Source of the DNA: an uncultured Nesterenkonia sp.
GTDB taxonomy: Bacteria; Actinomycetota; Actinomycetes; Actinomycetales; Micrococcaceae
Direction: 5' to 3'
Assembly: GCA_947494195.1 (NCBI GenBank)
Contig: CANLUC010000002.1
Coordinates: 124,001 to 188,000, forward strand
DNA: 64,000 nucleotides
A program made the translations under genes and the position numbers. Within the stretch, counting starts at the first letter, position 1, and the number at the start of each line of letters is the position of its first letter. The notes under the pieces were generated by a model. It saw only the letters and a list, made by a program, of their open reading frames with translations. It searched no databases and was not told where the DNA came from. Shown one piece after another: positions 44,110 through 51,692 of this stretch.

Positions 44110-45722
44110 CCCTCCACGATACTCGGTGCACGCAGTCCCTCGACCACCGCGTCGAGCCAGTTGTGCATAGTCTCTCGGGCCTGTGCGGTGTCGGGGTAGC
44201 GGCAGCGCAGATGCAGACCTGTCTCGTTGACCACGAACCAGATCATCACCCCGTCGGTCTGCACCACGGCGGAGACGTGCTGGGCGTTGAGCGCCTCGTC
44301 CACATTGATCGGCAGGCGCCTGTGGTCGAGCCAACTCATCGCAAACATGCCAGGTTCGGCCGGCATGCCGCCGTAGGGCCGCATGATCGGGGACATCGGG
44401 TGCGAGCCGAGCCGGATCGCCTCCTTCACCGCCCGGTAGCTGGCGAGCAGGTCGTCGTCGTCGTTCTCCAACACGGCGTTGGTGATGAACCAGCCGACGG
44501 AGTCGAACCAGCGCGGCTCGTCGCGGCTGTGCACCGGGAACACCGTGCGCAGCGGCTGGTCGCCCAGCTCACGGAAGAGCCGGGTCATCACCGAGACGGC
44601 GACGGCGATCAGCCGGACTCCTGCCGCCTTGGCGTGGGCCTCCAGCCGATCCAGCTCCGCAGTGTCCAGCACATCCCGGACTTCGACCTTCTCGCTGACC
44701 GGCAGTGAGATGTCACCCAGCGGCAGCGGGAAGGTGGGCATCACCCCACCGCCGGCGTCGAGGATCTCCTGCCAGCGGGTGCGGATCTCCGCGGGAGGCA
44801 TCGGCTTGTTCTCCCAGGCTGCCGTATGCGCGGAGAAGGGCTCGGGGATCGGAAGCTGCGCGGCGGGCGGACGTCCGGCGCGCAGATCGGCGAGCACAGC
44901 AGTGAAGTCGCGGACCAGCACCAGCAGAGACCATGCGTCGACGTGCGAATGGTCCGAACCGATGATGATCTGAGGCGAACCGGCAGTGTCCCGGACGGCC
45001 GCCGATTCGCCGTCGTCGATGACGCAGAGGCGGTGCGAGGGCCTGCCGAACGGATCGCAGACAGAATCGAAATGGGCCCGCAGCGCAGCCTTGACCTCCG
45101 TGGCGCTGAGGTGCTCGCGCGCGGATTCCCGGCGAGCGGGGTGGGCGGCCGCGTTGAACCCGATCACCTGATGCTCCGCATCGGGAGCCATCAGCTGCTC
45201 CCAGGCGCCAGGACGAATCCCGACCTCGCGGAGCAGCAGATCGGTGTCGGGACCTCCGGAGCGCTGATCGGAATTCTCCGCGGACGGATTCTGCGAGGGC
45301 AGGTTCTGCGAGGACACCGCGCCGACCTCATCACCCCCGGACCCGAGGTGATCTGCACCACCATGACTCGGGCCTCCAGGCTCGCGCCAGTCGAAGACGG
45401 TGCGCAAGGTCCCGTGCCGGCGGATCACTTCGAGCCACGCCCGCGCGATCTCCTCCAGCGAGGCGGGCCCGTCGAGCTGAAAAGAGACCGCCATCCAGGA
45501 TCCGGGGCGTGACCCGAAGCTGACATGGCGGTTCTGATCGAAGGAGACCGGCAGGCCGACCGGTGGCTTGGCCGGGTCCGCAGCCGATTCAGGCTGCGGC
45601 ATGCCAAAGCCGACGCGGCGATCAGGACCCGGATCGCTCCCGGTCGTGGGCGCGGCCACGACTGAGTAGCTGGAGAGCCGTCCGGGTCGGGTGTGCATCT
45701 GCGCCACATTCGTCAACCGCAT
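44106..45722 (-). CDS. Stand-alone condensation-domain (NRPS/PapA-like) protein
   Basis: A 538-residue protein with a CoA-dependent acyltransferase fold of the condensation superfamily. The HHxxxDG active-site motif is degenerate: H258-S-H-V-D262-A (SDHSHVDAWS). The conserved second-half segments DPRW-like DEPRWFDSVGWFITNAVL and WLDHRRLP are also present. A Gly/Ser-rich insert lies at 112-160. No adenylation or carrier domain is nearby, so it may acylate a lipid or glycan acceptor as PapA proteins do. It is translationally coupled to dnaB by GTGA. Confidence 0.8.
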   Translation of the reverse strand: MRLTNVAQMHTRPGRLSSYSVVAAPTTGSDPGPDRRVGFGMPQPESAADPAKPPVGLPVSFDQNRHVSFGSRPGSWMAVSFQLDGPASLEEIARAWLEVIRRHGTLRTVFDWREPGGPSHGGADHLGSGGDEVGAVSSQNLPSQNPSAENSDQRSGGPDTDLLLREVGIRPGAWEQLMAPDAEHQVIGFNAAAHPARRESAREHLSATEVKAALRAHFDSVCDPFGRPSHRLCVIDDGESAAVRDTAGSPQIIIGSDHSHVDAWSLLVLVRDFTAVLADLRAGRPPAAQLPIPEPFSAHTAAWENKPMPPAEIRTRWQEILDAGGGVMPTFPLPLGDISLPVSEKVEVRDVLDTAELDRLEAHAKAAGVRLIAVAVSVMTRLFRELGDQPLRTVFPVHSRDEPRWFDSVGWFITNAVLENDDDDLLASYRAVKEAIRLGSHPMSPIMRPYGGMPAEPGMFAMSWLDHRRLPINVDEALNAQHVSAVVQTDGVMIWFVVNETGLHLRCRYPDTAQARETMHNWLDAVVEGLRAPSIVEG

Positions 45723-45806
45723 ACGGCGTAGTCTAGGGGGCGTTCATCGCGCCTGAACCAAACAGGCGCAACTTGTTGTTCAGCTGAGATGCAGGAGTTC
45801 AATACC

Positions 45807-46589
45807 GTGGGGCTTTTCCAGACAGCCGGGGCGAAGCTTGCCTATGAGATCTCTGGGGACGGGCCCACCTTCGTGCAGCTCCATGGCCTGACCTCGTGTG
45901 CCTCCCGCGAGCAGCGCGCGGGCCTGGACATGACGCTGAGTCTGGCTGACTGTCGCGTGCTGCGCTATGACGCGCGCGGACACGGCTCCTCCACCGGGCG
46001 CGCTGTCCCGGAGGACTACCTCTGGCCCCGGCTCGCCGAGGATCTGCTCGATCTCCTGGACGAGGTGGCTCCCGGACAGAAGGTCCACGCCGCCGGACCC
46101 TCGATGGGGGCCGCCACTCTCCTCTATGCCGCGCTGCGGGATCCACAGCGATTCAGCACGCTGACCCTGCTCGTCCCGCCCACCGCCTGGGAGACTCGCG
46201 CCGGACAGGCCGACACCTATCAGCGTTCAGCCGCACTCGTGGAGGATCAGGGCATCGGGGCCTTTGTGCGTGTGGGCCGGCAGGTGCTGCCGCCGCCGGC
46301 ACTGGCGGACCGACCCAAGGAACGGGTCCCCGCGGTGAGCCAGGAGCTTCTCCCGTCGATCTTCCGGGGCGCCGGCATCACCGATCTTCCGACCCCCGAG
46401 CAGATCGCAGCTCTCGACGTTCCCACACTGATCCTGGCCTGGGTGGACGACTACGCCCACCCCGTCTCCACTGCGGAGGAGCTGCATAGACTCATCCCTC
46501 GCTCGGAGCTGCAGATTGCGGAGACGCCCGAGGAACTCGACTCCTGGCCTCGCAGGGTCGCCAACTTCATCGCCGCGCACCCCGCCTGA
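45807..46589 (+). CDS. Alpha/beta-hydrolase-fold protein
   Basis: A protein of about 260 residues. The oxyanion region is QLHGLTS, YDARGHGSS follows, and the nucleophile elbow is AAGPSMGAATLL with Ser near residue 102. The acid is probably Asp in ILAWVDDYAHPVSTAEELH, and the general base His is not obvious near the C-terminus (ETPEELDSWPRR), which is unusual. GTG 45807 is chosen since AGGAG lies 9 bases upstream; ATG 45789 contains this ribosome binding site within its codons. Substrate unknown. Confidence 0.8.
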   Translation: MGLFQTAGAKLAYEISGDGPTFVQLHGLTSCASREQRAGLDMTLSLADCRVLRYDARGHGSSTGRAVPEDYLWPRLAEDLLDLLDEVAPGQKVHAAGPSMGAATLLYAALRDPQRFSTLTLLVPPTAWETRAGQADTYQRSAALVEDQGIGAFVRVGRQVLPPPALADRPKERVPAVSQELLPSIFRGAGITDLPTPEQIAALDVPTLILAWVDDYAHPVSTAEELHRLIPRSELQIAETPEELDSWPRRVANFIAAHPA

Positions 46590-46642
46590 GCCTCGTCGTC
46601 TCGCGAGCTGACGCTGGGAACGGATCGCCGGGGGACGCAGCA

Positions 46643-46669
46643 GAATCACGTGGCGTGAGCGCGTGATTC
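46643..46669 (+). terminator. Terminator-like hairpin after the hydrolase gene
   Basis: GAATCACG and CGTGATTC form a perfect 8-bp stem around an 11-base loop, followed by a pyrimidine-rich stretch (CCTTCCCTT). It lies 54 bases after the hydrolase stop in the non-coding gap. Confidence 0.5.
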
Positions 46670-46846
46670 CCTTCCCTTGGCCGGTCTCCCGGCGACCCGA
46701 TGTGTTGAGATCCAGCCGCTCACCCTGCTGAAGCACGTCGGCTCAGGGGGTGCGGAGCTCTGGATCTCCTCGGATTTCCCGAGTCCTCGGAAGCGGTGAT
46801 CACGGGCCGACCCGCGAATCGCTTCCCGGCCCTCGCATCTCCGCTC

Positions 46847-46865
46847 GGGCCGCAGTCTGCGGCCC
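46847..46865. terminator. Perfect GC-rich hairpin at the edge of the DnaA-box region
   Basis: GGGCCGCAG-T-CTGCGGCCC is a perfect 9-bp inverted repeat with a very tight centre, followed by TTGTG. It could end transcription entering the DnaA-box cluster from either side. Confidence 0.5.
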
Positions 46866-46896
46866 TTGTGAATGCGCGCTGAGCAGTGCCCAGCCA

Positions 46897-47202
46897 ATAT
46901 CCACATCCGAGGGACTTTCCACACTTTAGGTCCAGAGAGGAGTCGGGGCAATAGAACAAAAATCAACCCCTGTGGAAAAGGTGTGGACTACGCGGCGTGT
47001 CTTGTGCACAACATGTGCAGTAGGTTGTGGATATCGGTGGATAAGGTTCCGCCAGGCACGTCTGACCAGGAGCGATGCAGCGACACGCCTGTGCAGCAAA
47101 AGAATTACTGGTCAGTTTTCCTGGCCTTCTGGCCACCTTGCCGTAACCCTGCCGTTAGGTGTATAGGCTCTGGCCCGTCTCGTTTTCCACAGATTATCCA
47201 CA
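46897..47202. other. Cluster of DnaA-box-like sequences in a 703-bp non-coding gap
   Basis: The gap 46590-47292 has no gene. Within it are near-consensus DnaA boxes. Plus strand: ATATCCACA 46897, TTGTGCACA 47002, TTTTCCACA 47183 and a perfect TTATCCACA 47194. Minus strand: TTTTCCACA 46971-46979, TAGTCCACA 46982-46990, ATATCCACA 47026-47034 and TTATCCACC 47036-47044. TTGTGCACAA (47002-47011) reads as a box on both strands, and CTTTCCACA at 46915 is weaker. An A/T-rich stretch lies at 46949-46966. The last two boxes are 11 bases apart, one helical turn. No dnaA or dnaN adjoins, so this is probably an accessory DnaA-binding region, not oriC. Confidence 0.75.
47138..47167 (+). promoter_or_regulatory. 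Predicted promoter of the glutaminase gene
   Basis: TTGCCG (47138-47143) and TATAGG (47162-47167) with an 18-base spacer. The two strongest DnaA boxes (47183-47202) fall just downstream, in the presumed leader, so DnaA binding could affect glutaminase transcription. Confidence 0.45.
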
Positions 47203-47292
47203 ACCTGGTAGGAACTCGTCCAGGAAACCCCCAGGTCAGCCGTCAGGTTCCACGAGGTAGCGTAGGCAGACCAAGACCCCAGGAGTATTCCA

Positions 47293-48303
47293 GTGCACGA
47301 ATCGATCAACCGCTATCTCCGCGAGGTCCTCCGCGAGTCCAGCCAGGACGTCACCGGCACGCTTGCCTCCTATATCCCTCGGCTGCGCGACGTCGACGGG
47401 AACCTCCAGGCGCTGGCCCTGGCCACGACTGATGGACAGCAATGCTCGGCCGGCGATGACGAGCACCGCTTCACCATCCAGTCGATCTCCAAGCCCTTCG
47501 TCTATGCACTGGCACTGGACGACGCCGGACTGGAACGAGTGCGCGAGATGGTGGGCATGGAACCCTCGGGAGAGGCCTTCAACGAGCTCTCTCTCGAGGG
47601 CGGCACTGGACGACCTCTGAACCCGATGATCAATGCTGGTGCCATCGCCACCCACCAGCTCGTGGACCACACCCGTCACGAGTCGCACCCCGGGGGCCGG
47701 GTGAGCGAGTCCCGGACCTCTGCCGTGCGCAGTCGCACCGCTCGCATCCTGGAGGGGATGGCAGGTTTCGCCGGGCGCGAGCTCGAGGTGGACTGGGACG
47801 CCGCCGAGGAGGAGTTCGCGACCACGTACCGCAACATGGCGATCGCCCACATGCTGAAGTCCCACGGCTCGCTGGACATCGAGCCCGATGAGGCCGTGCG
47901 CGGCTACATCGACATCTGTTCAGTGCTGGTCACCGTCAAGGACATCGCCCAGATGGCTGCCACGCTGGCGAACAACGGTGTCAATCCCGAGACGGGGCAG
48001 CAGGTCGTCTCCGCCGAGGCGGCGCGGACCACGCTCGGGGTCATGGCCACCTGCGGCATGTATGACGCCTCGGGGCGGTGGCTGACCCAGATCGGCATCC
48101 CGGCAAAATCTGGAATCTCGGGAGGCATCATCGGAGTGCTCCCCGGTCAGGTCGGCATCGCGTCCTTCGCGCCGCGCCTTGATGAAGAGGGCAGCAGCGT
48201 CCAGGGGGTGGCGATGTTCCAGCACCTCTCCAACGAACTCTCGCTGCATCTGTTGAGCAATCAGCGCATCAACGTCATCGAGGAGCTCCAGGCCCGAGCC
48301 TGA
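47293..48303 (+). CDS. glsA: Glutaminase A
   Basis: A 336-residue serine-dependent glutaminase converting glutamine to glutamate and ammonia. The catalytic Ser 64 and Lys 67 are in QSISKPF, followed by GRPLNPMINAGAI, TYRNMAIAHML and SGISGGIIGVLPGQVGIA, all typical. It lacks the C-terminal STAS domain found in many actinobacterial homologues. GTG 47293 has AGGAG 7 bases upstream. Glutamate production is often tied to osmotic balance, which fits a salt-adapted host. It lies immediately downstream of the DnaA-box region. Confidence 0.94.
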   Translation: MHESINRYLREVLRESSQDVTGTLASYIPRLRDVDGNLQALALATTDGQQCSAGDDEHRFTIQSISKPFVYALALDDAGLERVREMVGMEPSGEAFNELSLEGGTGRPLNPMINAGAIATHQLVDHTRHESHPGGRVSESRTSAVRSRTARILEGMAGFAGRELEVDWDAAEEEFATTYRNMAIAHMLKSHGSLDIEPDEAVRGYIDICSVLVTVKDIAQMAATLANNGVNPETGQQVVSAEAARTTLGVMATCGMYDASGRWLTQIGIPAKSGISGGIIGVLPGQVGIASFAPRLDEEGSSVQGVAMFQHLSNELSLHLLSNQRINVIEELQARA

Positions 48304-48390
48304 GCTGGCGCCTGGTGTCCCTGAGGCGGCACCTGACGTCTCCGGGGGCGTCGACCGGAGGTGACACCCCGGGCTGGGCGCCCGCCTGGA

Positions 48391-49512
48391 TCAGGCGGCG
48401 TTCGCCCTGCCGCCGCCTGGCACGGGATCGAGACCCTCACGACGACGACGGGTCAGCGACTCGTGCGTGGGCGCCTCTGGGGTGCCCTCAGGCGCCCGGG
48501 CGGCCACTTCGCGACGCAGGACCGGCACGACCTCCTCGCCGAGCATGTCGATCTGCTCCAACACGGTCTTCAGCGGCAGCCCCGCGTGATCGATCAGGAA
48601 GAGCTGGCGCTGATAGTCGCCGGCGTATTCGCGGAAGCTCAGTGTGCGCTCGATGACCTGCTCGGGGGTGCCCACGGTCAGCGGAGTCTGCGCGCTGAAG
48701 TCCTCCAGCGAAGGCCCTCCCCCGTACACGGGTGCCCGGTCGAAGTAGGGGCGGAACTCTCGGACGGCGTCCTGTGAGTTGTGGCGCATGAAGACCTGTC
48801 CGCCCAGTCCCACGATCGCCTGCTCCTCGGTGCCGTGTCCGTAGTGGGCATAGCGGCTGCGGTAGAGCTCGATCATCCGTCCGGTGTGTTCCTTGTTCCA
48901 GAAGATGTTGTTGTGGAAGAAGCCGTCACCGTAGTAGGCGGCCTGCTCCGCGATCTCCGGGGAACGGATCGAGCCGTGCCAGACGAAGGGCGGCACCTCG
49001 TCGAGCGGCCGTGGGGTGGAGGTGAAGCCCTGCAGCGGGGTCCTGAAGCGCCCGGACCAGTCGACATCGGTCTCTCTCCACAGACGGTGCAGCAACGCGT
49101 AGTTCTCCACCGCCAACGGGATGCCCGCGCGGATGTCCTTGCCGAACCAGGGATAGACCGGCCCGGTGTTTCCGCGACCCAGCGTGAGATCGATTCGACC
49201 CTCGGCCAGATGCTGGGCGTAGGCGTAGTCCTCCGCGATCCGCACCGGGTCCGTGGTGGTGATCAGCGTCGTGGCGGTGGAGAGCTGGATCCTGCTGGTC
49301 TGCGCGGCGAGATGAGCCATCAGGATCGGAGGATTTGCGGGCGCCACGAACGGGGGGTTGTGGTGCTGACCCATGGCGAAGACGTCGAGGCCGACTTCTT
49401 CGACCTTCTTCGCGATGGCCACCATGGAGGTGATGCGCTCGTGCTCGGTGGGCACCCGGCCTGTTGTCGGATCAGGCGTGATGTCGCCGATGCTGAAGAC
49501 CCCGAACTGCAT
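48391..49512 (-). CDS. Luciferase-like (LLM class) flavin-dependent monooxygenase
   Basis: A 373-residue FMN-dependent TIM-barrel oxidoreductase resembling the CE1758-type subgroup. Landmarks are FAMGQHHNPPFVAPANPPILMAHLAAQT, IDLTLGRGNTGPVYPWFGKD, a ring of Trp and His in VPPFVWHGSIRSPEIAEQAA, and GTPEQVIERTL. ATG 49512 has GGGAGC upstream. A palindromic A/T-rich element lies 64-87 bases before the start and may be its operator. The substrate is unknown; related genes respond to quinones or electrophiles in other bacteria. Confidence 0.88.
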   Translation of the reverse strand: MQFGVFSIGDITPDPTTGRVPTEHERITSMVAIAKKVEEVGLDVFAMGQHHNPPFVAPANPPILMAHLAAQTSRIQLSTATTLITTTDPVRIAEDYAYAQHLAEGRIDLTLGRGNTGPVYPWFGKDIRAGIPLAVENYALLHRLWRETDVDWSGRFRTPLQGFTSTPRPLDEVPPFVWHGSIRSPEIAEQAAYYGDGFFHNNIFWNKEHTGRMIELYRSRYAHYGHGTEEQAIVGLGGQVFMRHNSQDAVREFRPYFDRAPVYGGGPSLEDFSAQTPLTVGTPEQVIERTLSFREYAGDYQRQLFLIDHAGLPLKTVLEQIDMLGEEVVPVLRREVAARAPEGTPEAPTHESLTRRRREGLDPVPGGGRANAA

Positions 49513-49575
49513 AGCTGCTCCCTGTGCTGCGCTGGATGAAACGTGTGACGAGCCGCGTGCTGGCTCTCCACAGTC

Positions 49576-49599
49576 TACTACTCAAAATTTGAAGTACTA
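49576..49599. promoter_or_regulatory. Palindromic operator-like element upstream of the LLM monooxygenase
   Basis: A 24-bp element in which 18 positions obey the palindrome: TA-N-TACT ends, an AAATTT centre and AGTA-N-TA ends. This pattern is typical of MarR/HxlR-type regulator sites and stands out in G+C-rich DNA. Confidence 0.55.
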
Positions 49600-49653
49600 A
49601 GGGCTCAACGCCCCGCCGACGTCGGCCATTCCCGCACGCGCCCCGGGCATGAC

Positions 49654-49689
49654 AATGCCCCGGTCCCTGAAGAGGGTGGCCGGGGCATT
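49654..49689 (-). terminator. Terminator of the rpsF-ssb-rpsR-rplI operon
   Basis: AATGCCCCGG and CCGGGGCATT form a strong stem around an imperfect inner part, 39 bases beyond the rplI stop. The A/T base at the end gives a short U-run on the minus-strand transcript. Confidence 0.75.
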
Positions 49690-49727
49690 CTCAGCGTCAG
49701 CCGCACAGCGGCCGCCGCATCGCGCGA

Positions 49728-50180
49728 TTACTTCGAGCCGACGACCTGAAGGTCGAGGGTTGCCGAGACATCGGCGTGCAGACGAACAGTCGCGGTGTAG
49801 TTGCCGACTGCCTTGATGCGGGTGGGGATCTCCACGGTGCGCTTGTCGATGGAGCCGAGACCCGAGGTTTCGACGGCATCGGCGATCTGTGCGGCACCGA
49901 CGGTGCCGAACAGGCGACCGGAGTCGCCGGTCTTCACGGTGATCTTCACGGGGGCAGACTGCAGCGTGTTAGCCACTGCCTGTGCTTCCTCAACCGTGGC
50001 GATCTCGCGAGCCTTGCGAGCGGAGCGCAGACGCTCCACGTCCTTTTCCCCGCCCTTGGTCCAGGTCATTGCGAAGCCACGCGGCAACAGGTAGTTGCGT
50101 GCGTAGCCGCCCTTGACCTCGACGACATCGCCGGAAGCGCCGAGTCCGGTCACTTCCTGAGTCAGGATGAGCTTTGCCAT
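49728..50180 (-). CDS. rplI: 50S ribosomal protein L9
   Basis: A 150-residue L9. The N-terminal domain is [37 protein letters not shown] in pieces (conserved [10 protein letters not shown] at about 23-32), followed by the long connecting helix and C-terminal rRNA-binding domain ([16 protein letters not shown]). It binds 23S rRNA. It is the last gene of the rpsF operon, with AAAGGA before ATG 50180. Confidence 0.98.
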   Translation of the reverse strand: MAKLILTQEVTGLGASGDVVEVKGGYARNYLLPRGFAMTWTKGGEKDVERLRSARKAREIATVEEAQAVANTLQSAPVKITVKTGDSGRLFGTVGAAQIADAVETSGLGSIDKRTVEIPTRIKAVGNYTATVRLHADVSATLDLQVVGSK

Positions 50181-50214
50181 TGGGTTGTTCCTTTCCTTCC
50201 CAGTCAGTCCCGGA

Positions 50215-50454
50215 TCAGCCGCGGCCCGCGCCGGCGTACGGCAGCAGTGCGACTTCGCGAGCGTTCTTGATCGCCTGGGCGATCTTGCGCTGCTCCTGGA
50301 CAGTCACGCCGGTGACACGGCGTGCGCGGATCTTGCCTCGGTCGGAAATGAACTTCCGCAGCAGGGCGGTGTCCTTGTAGTCGATGACCGTGATGTCAGC
50401 AGCCTTCAGCGGATTCGCCTTGGGCTTTGGCTTCTTGAGTTCAGCCTTTGCCAT
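50215..50454 (-). CDS. rpsR: 30S ribosomal protein S18
   Basis: A 79-residue S18 with the conserved core [27 protein letters not shown] in segments (IDYKD at about 23-27, [10 protein letters not shown] at 40-49) and [18 protein letters not shown]. It lacks the CXXC zinc motif seen in some paralogues. ATG 50454 has AAAAGGAG upstream and gives the normal length. It pairs with S6 on the 30S platform, and its gene lies between ssb and rplI. Confidence 0.97.
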   Translation of the reverse strand: MAKAELKKPKPKANPLKAADITVIDYKDTALLRKFISDRGKIRARRVTGVTVQEQRKIAQAIKNAREVALLPYAGAGRG

Positions 50455-50480
50455 CGTGGTGCTCCTTTTCATAAGCGGAG

Positions 50481-50502
50481 CCCGCACCCTGTGGGATGCG
50501 GG
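50481..50502 (-). other. Hairpin between ssb and rpsR
   Basis: CCCGCA and TGCGGG arms with a further CC/GG pair enclose a short loop, placed between ssb and rpsR. Without a U-run it probably tunes ssb versus ribosomal protein expression or marks an mRNA processing site. Confidence 0.4.
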
Positions 50503-50565
50503 ATGGTGAATATGTACGAATGAGCCTTCAGTTCTCAGGCCGCGAGCGCTAAGCGCTCGTCAGCA

Positions 50566-51162
50566 TCAGAAGGGAGGCTCGTTGTTGTCAGGGGTGCCCC
50601 AGCTTCCGCCTCCGGAGGGCTGTCCGCCCCACGGATCCTGCGGTGCGGAGTCGTTGCTCCACCCGCCGGACTGCGAGCCGCCGCCACCGCTTCCGCCGCC
50701 GAAGGAGTCTCCTCCGCCGCCGAAGCCGCCCGCTGGTGCGCCGCCGGCGTTTCCGCCGCCGAAGCCTCCACCGGACCCGGAACGGCCGCCTTGGCCGCCG
50801 CCCGAGCGCTGGACGCTGGCAGTGGCGAAGCGCAGCGAGGGACCGATCTCATCAACGTCGAGTTCCCAGGAGGTGCGGTTTTCGCCCTCCTTGGTCTGGA
50901 ACGACCGAGCCTTCAGGCGACCCTGTGCGATGACGCGGGTGCCCTTGGTCAGGGATTCAGCGGCGTTCTCTGCGGCTTCACGCCACAGTGAACAGCGGAC
51001 GAAGAGAGTCTCTCCGTCCTTCCACTCATTCGCCTGTCGGTCGAAGAACCGGGGTGTGGACGCAATGGCGAAGTTGGAGACCGCTGCACCCGAGGGGGTG
51101 AAGCGGAGCTCCGGGTCTGCCGTCAGATTGCCTACAACGGTGATGATGGTCTCGCCGGCCAT
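50566..51162 (-). CDS. ssb: Single-stranded DNA-binding protein
   Basis: A 198-residue SSB. The OB fold spans about 1-112 ([43 protein letters not shown] in part, [16 protein letters not shown]). A glycine-rich linker follows (119-185), and the acidic tip ends EPPF, a variant of the usual DxPF that docks replication and repair partners. CCAAGGAG precedes ATG 51162. The gene sits between rpsF and rpsR as in most actinobacteria. Confidence 0.96.
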   Translation of the reverse strand: MAGETIITVVGNLTADPELRFTPSGAAVSNFAIASTPRFFDRQANEWKDGETLFVRCSLWREAAENAAESLTKGTRVIAQGRLKARSFQTKEGENRTSWELDVDEIGPSLRFATASVQRSGGGQGGRSGSGGGFGGGNAGGAPAGGFGGGGDSFGGGSGGGGSQSGGWSNDSAPQDPWGGQPSGGGSWGTPDNNEPPF

Positions 51163-51219
51163 GGATCTGCTCCTTGGTTGCTGGTTCGCCCTGACAGGTG
51201 GATAGCTCCACCTGGAGGA

Positions 51220-51519
51220 TTAATCGATCTTCTGTTCCTCGGGGCGAGTGATCTTGGTGCGCATGATCGTTTCGTTCAGGCGCAGCAGTCGGTCGAGCTC
51301 GGCAGCCGAGTCCGGGGTGGAGTGGAAGTTGACGACGGCGTAGACCGCTTCCGTCTTCTTCTGGATCTCGTAAGCCAACCGGCGACGTCCCCAGACGTCG
51401 ACGTTGTCCACGGTGCCGCCGTCTTTCTTGACGATCTCCATGTACTTGCCGAGTGTCGGCTCCACGGTGCGCTCATCAACCTCGGGGTCGACGAGCACCA
51501 TCAGTTCATAGTGACGCAT
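51220..51519 (-). CDS. rpsF: 30S ribosomal protein S6
   Basis: A 99-residue S6: [19 protein letters not shown] at the N-terminus, [18 protein letters not shown] in the middle and [16 protein letters not shown] at the end. ATG 51519 is preceded by AAGGAGGTG; the upstream frame to 51600 lacks homology. It is the first gene of the rpsF-ssb-rpsR-rplI operon. Confidence 0.97.
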   Translation of the reverse strand: MRHYELMVLVDPEVDERTVEPTLGKYMEIVKKDGGTVDNVDVWGRRRLAYEIQKKTEAVYAVVNFHSTPDSAAELDRLLRLNETIMRTKITRPEEQKID

Positions 51520-51604
51520 GAGTGAACCCACCTCCTTCGGACTTGCGGTCACGGGATTTCCGTAACAGGAGGTTCTATTTGCATCTGTTGCTGGACTCAT
51601 CCGT

Positions 51605-51627
51605 CCTGCCCTCAGTTTGTGGGCAGG
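51605..51627 (-). promoter_or_regulatory. Leader hairpin of the rpsF operon
   Basis: CCTGCCC and GGGCAGG form a perfect 7-bp stem with a 9-base loop, 86-108 bases before rpsF. The position suits an S6:S18-type autoregulatory leader, but I could not match the conserved CCG-bulge structure with certainty. A further AACCTG/CAGGTT inverted repeat lies at 51645-51666. Confidence 0.4.
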
Positions 51628-51692
51628 AAGGATCGAGGTCAGACAACCTGCACCATGCTACAGGTTCTCCCCGCCGAGATGAACCCAGGAAT

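Noticed and set aside
46590..47292. Chromosomal oriC proper
   Set aside because: DnaA boxes are abundant, but neither dnaA nor dnaN flanks the gap, and in related actinobacteria oriC lies between those genes. I report it as an accessory cluster only.
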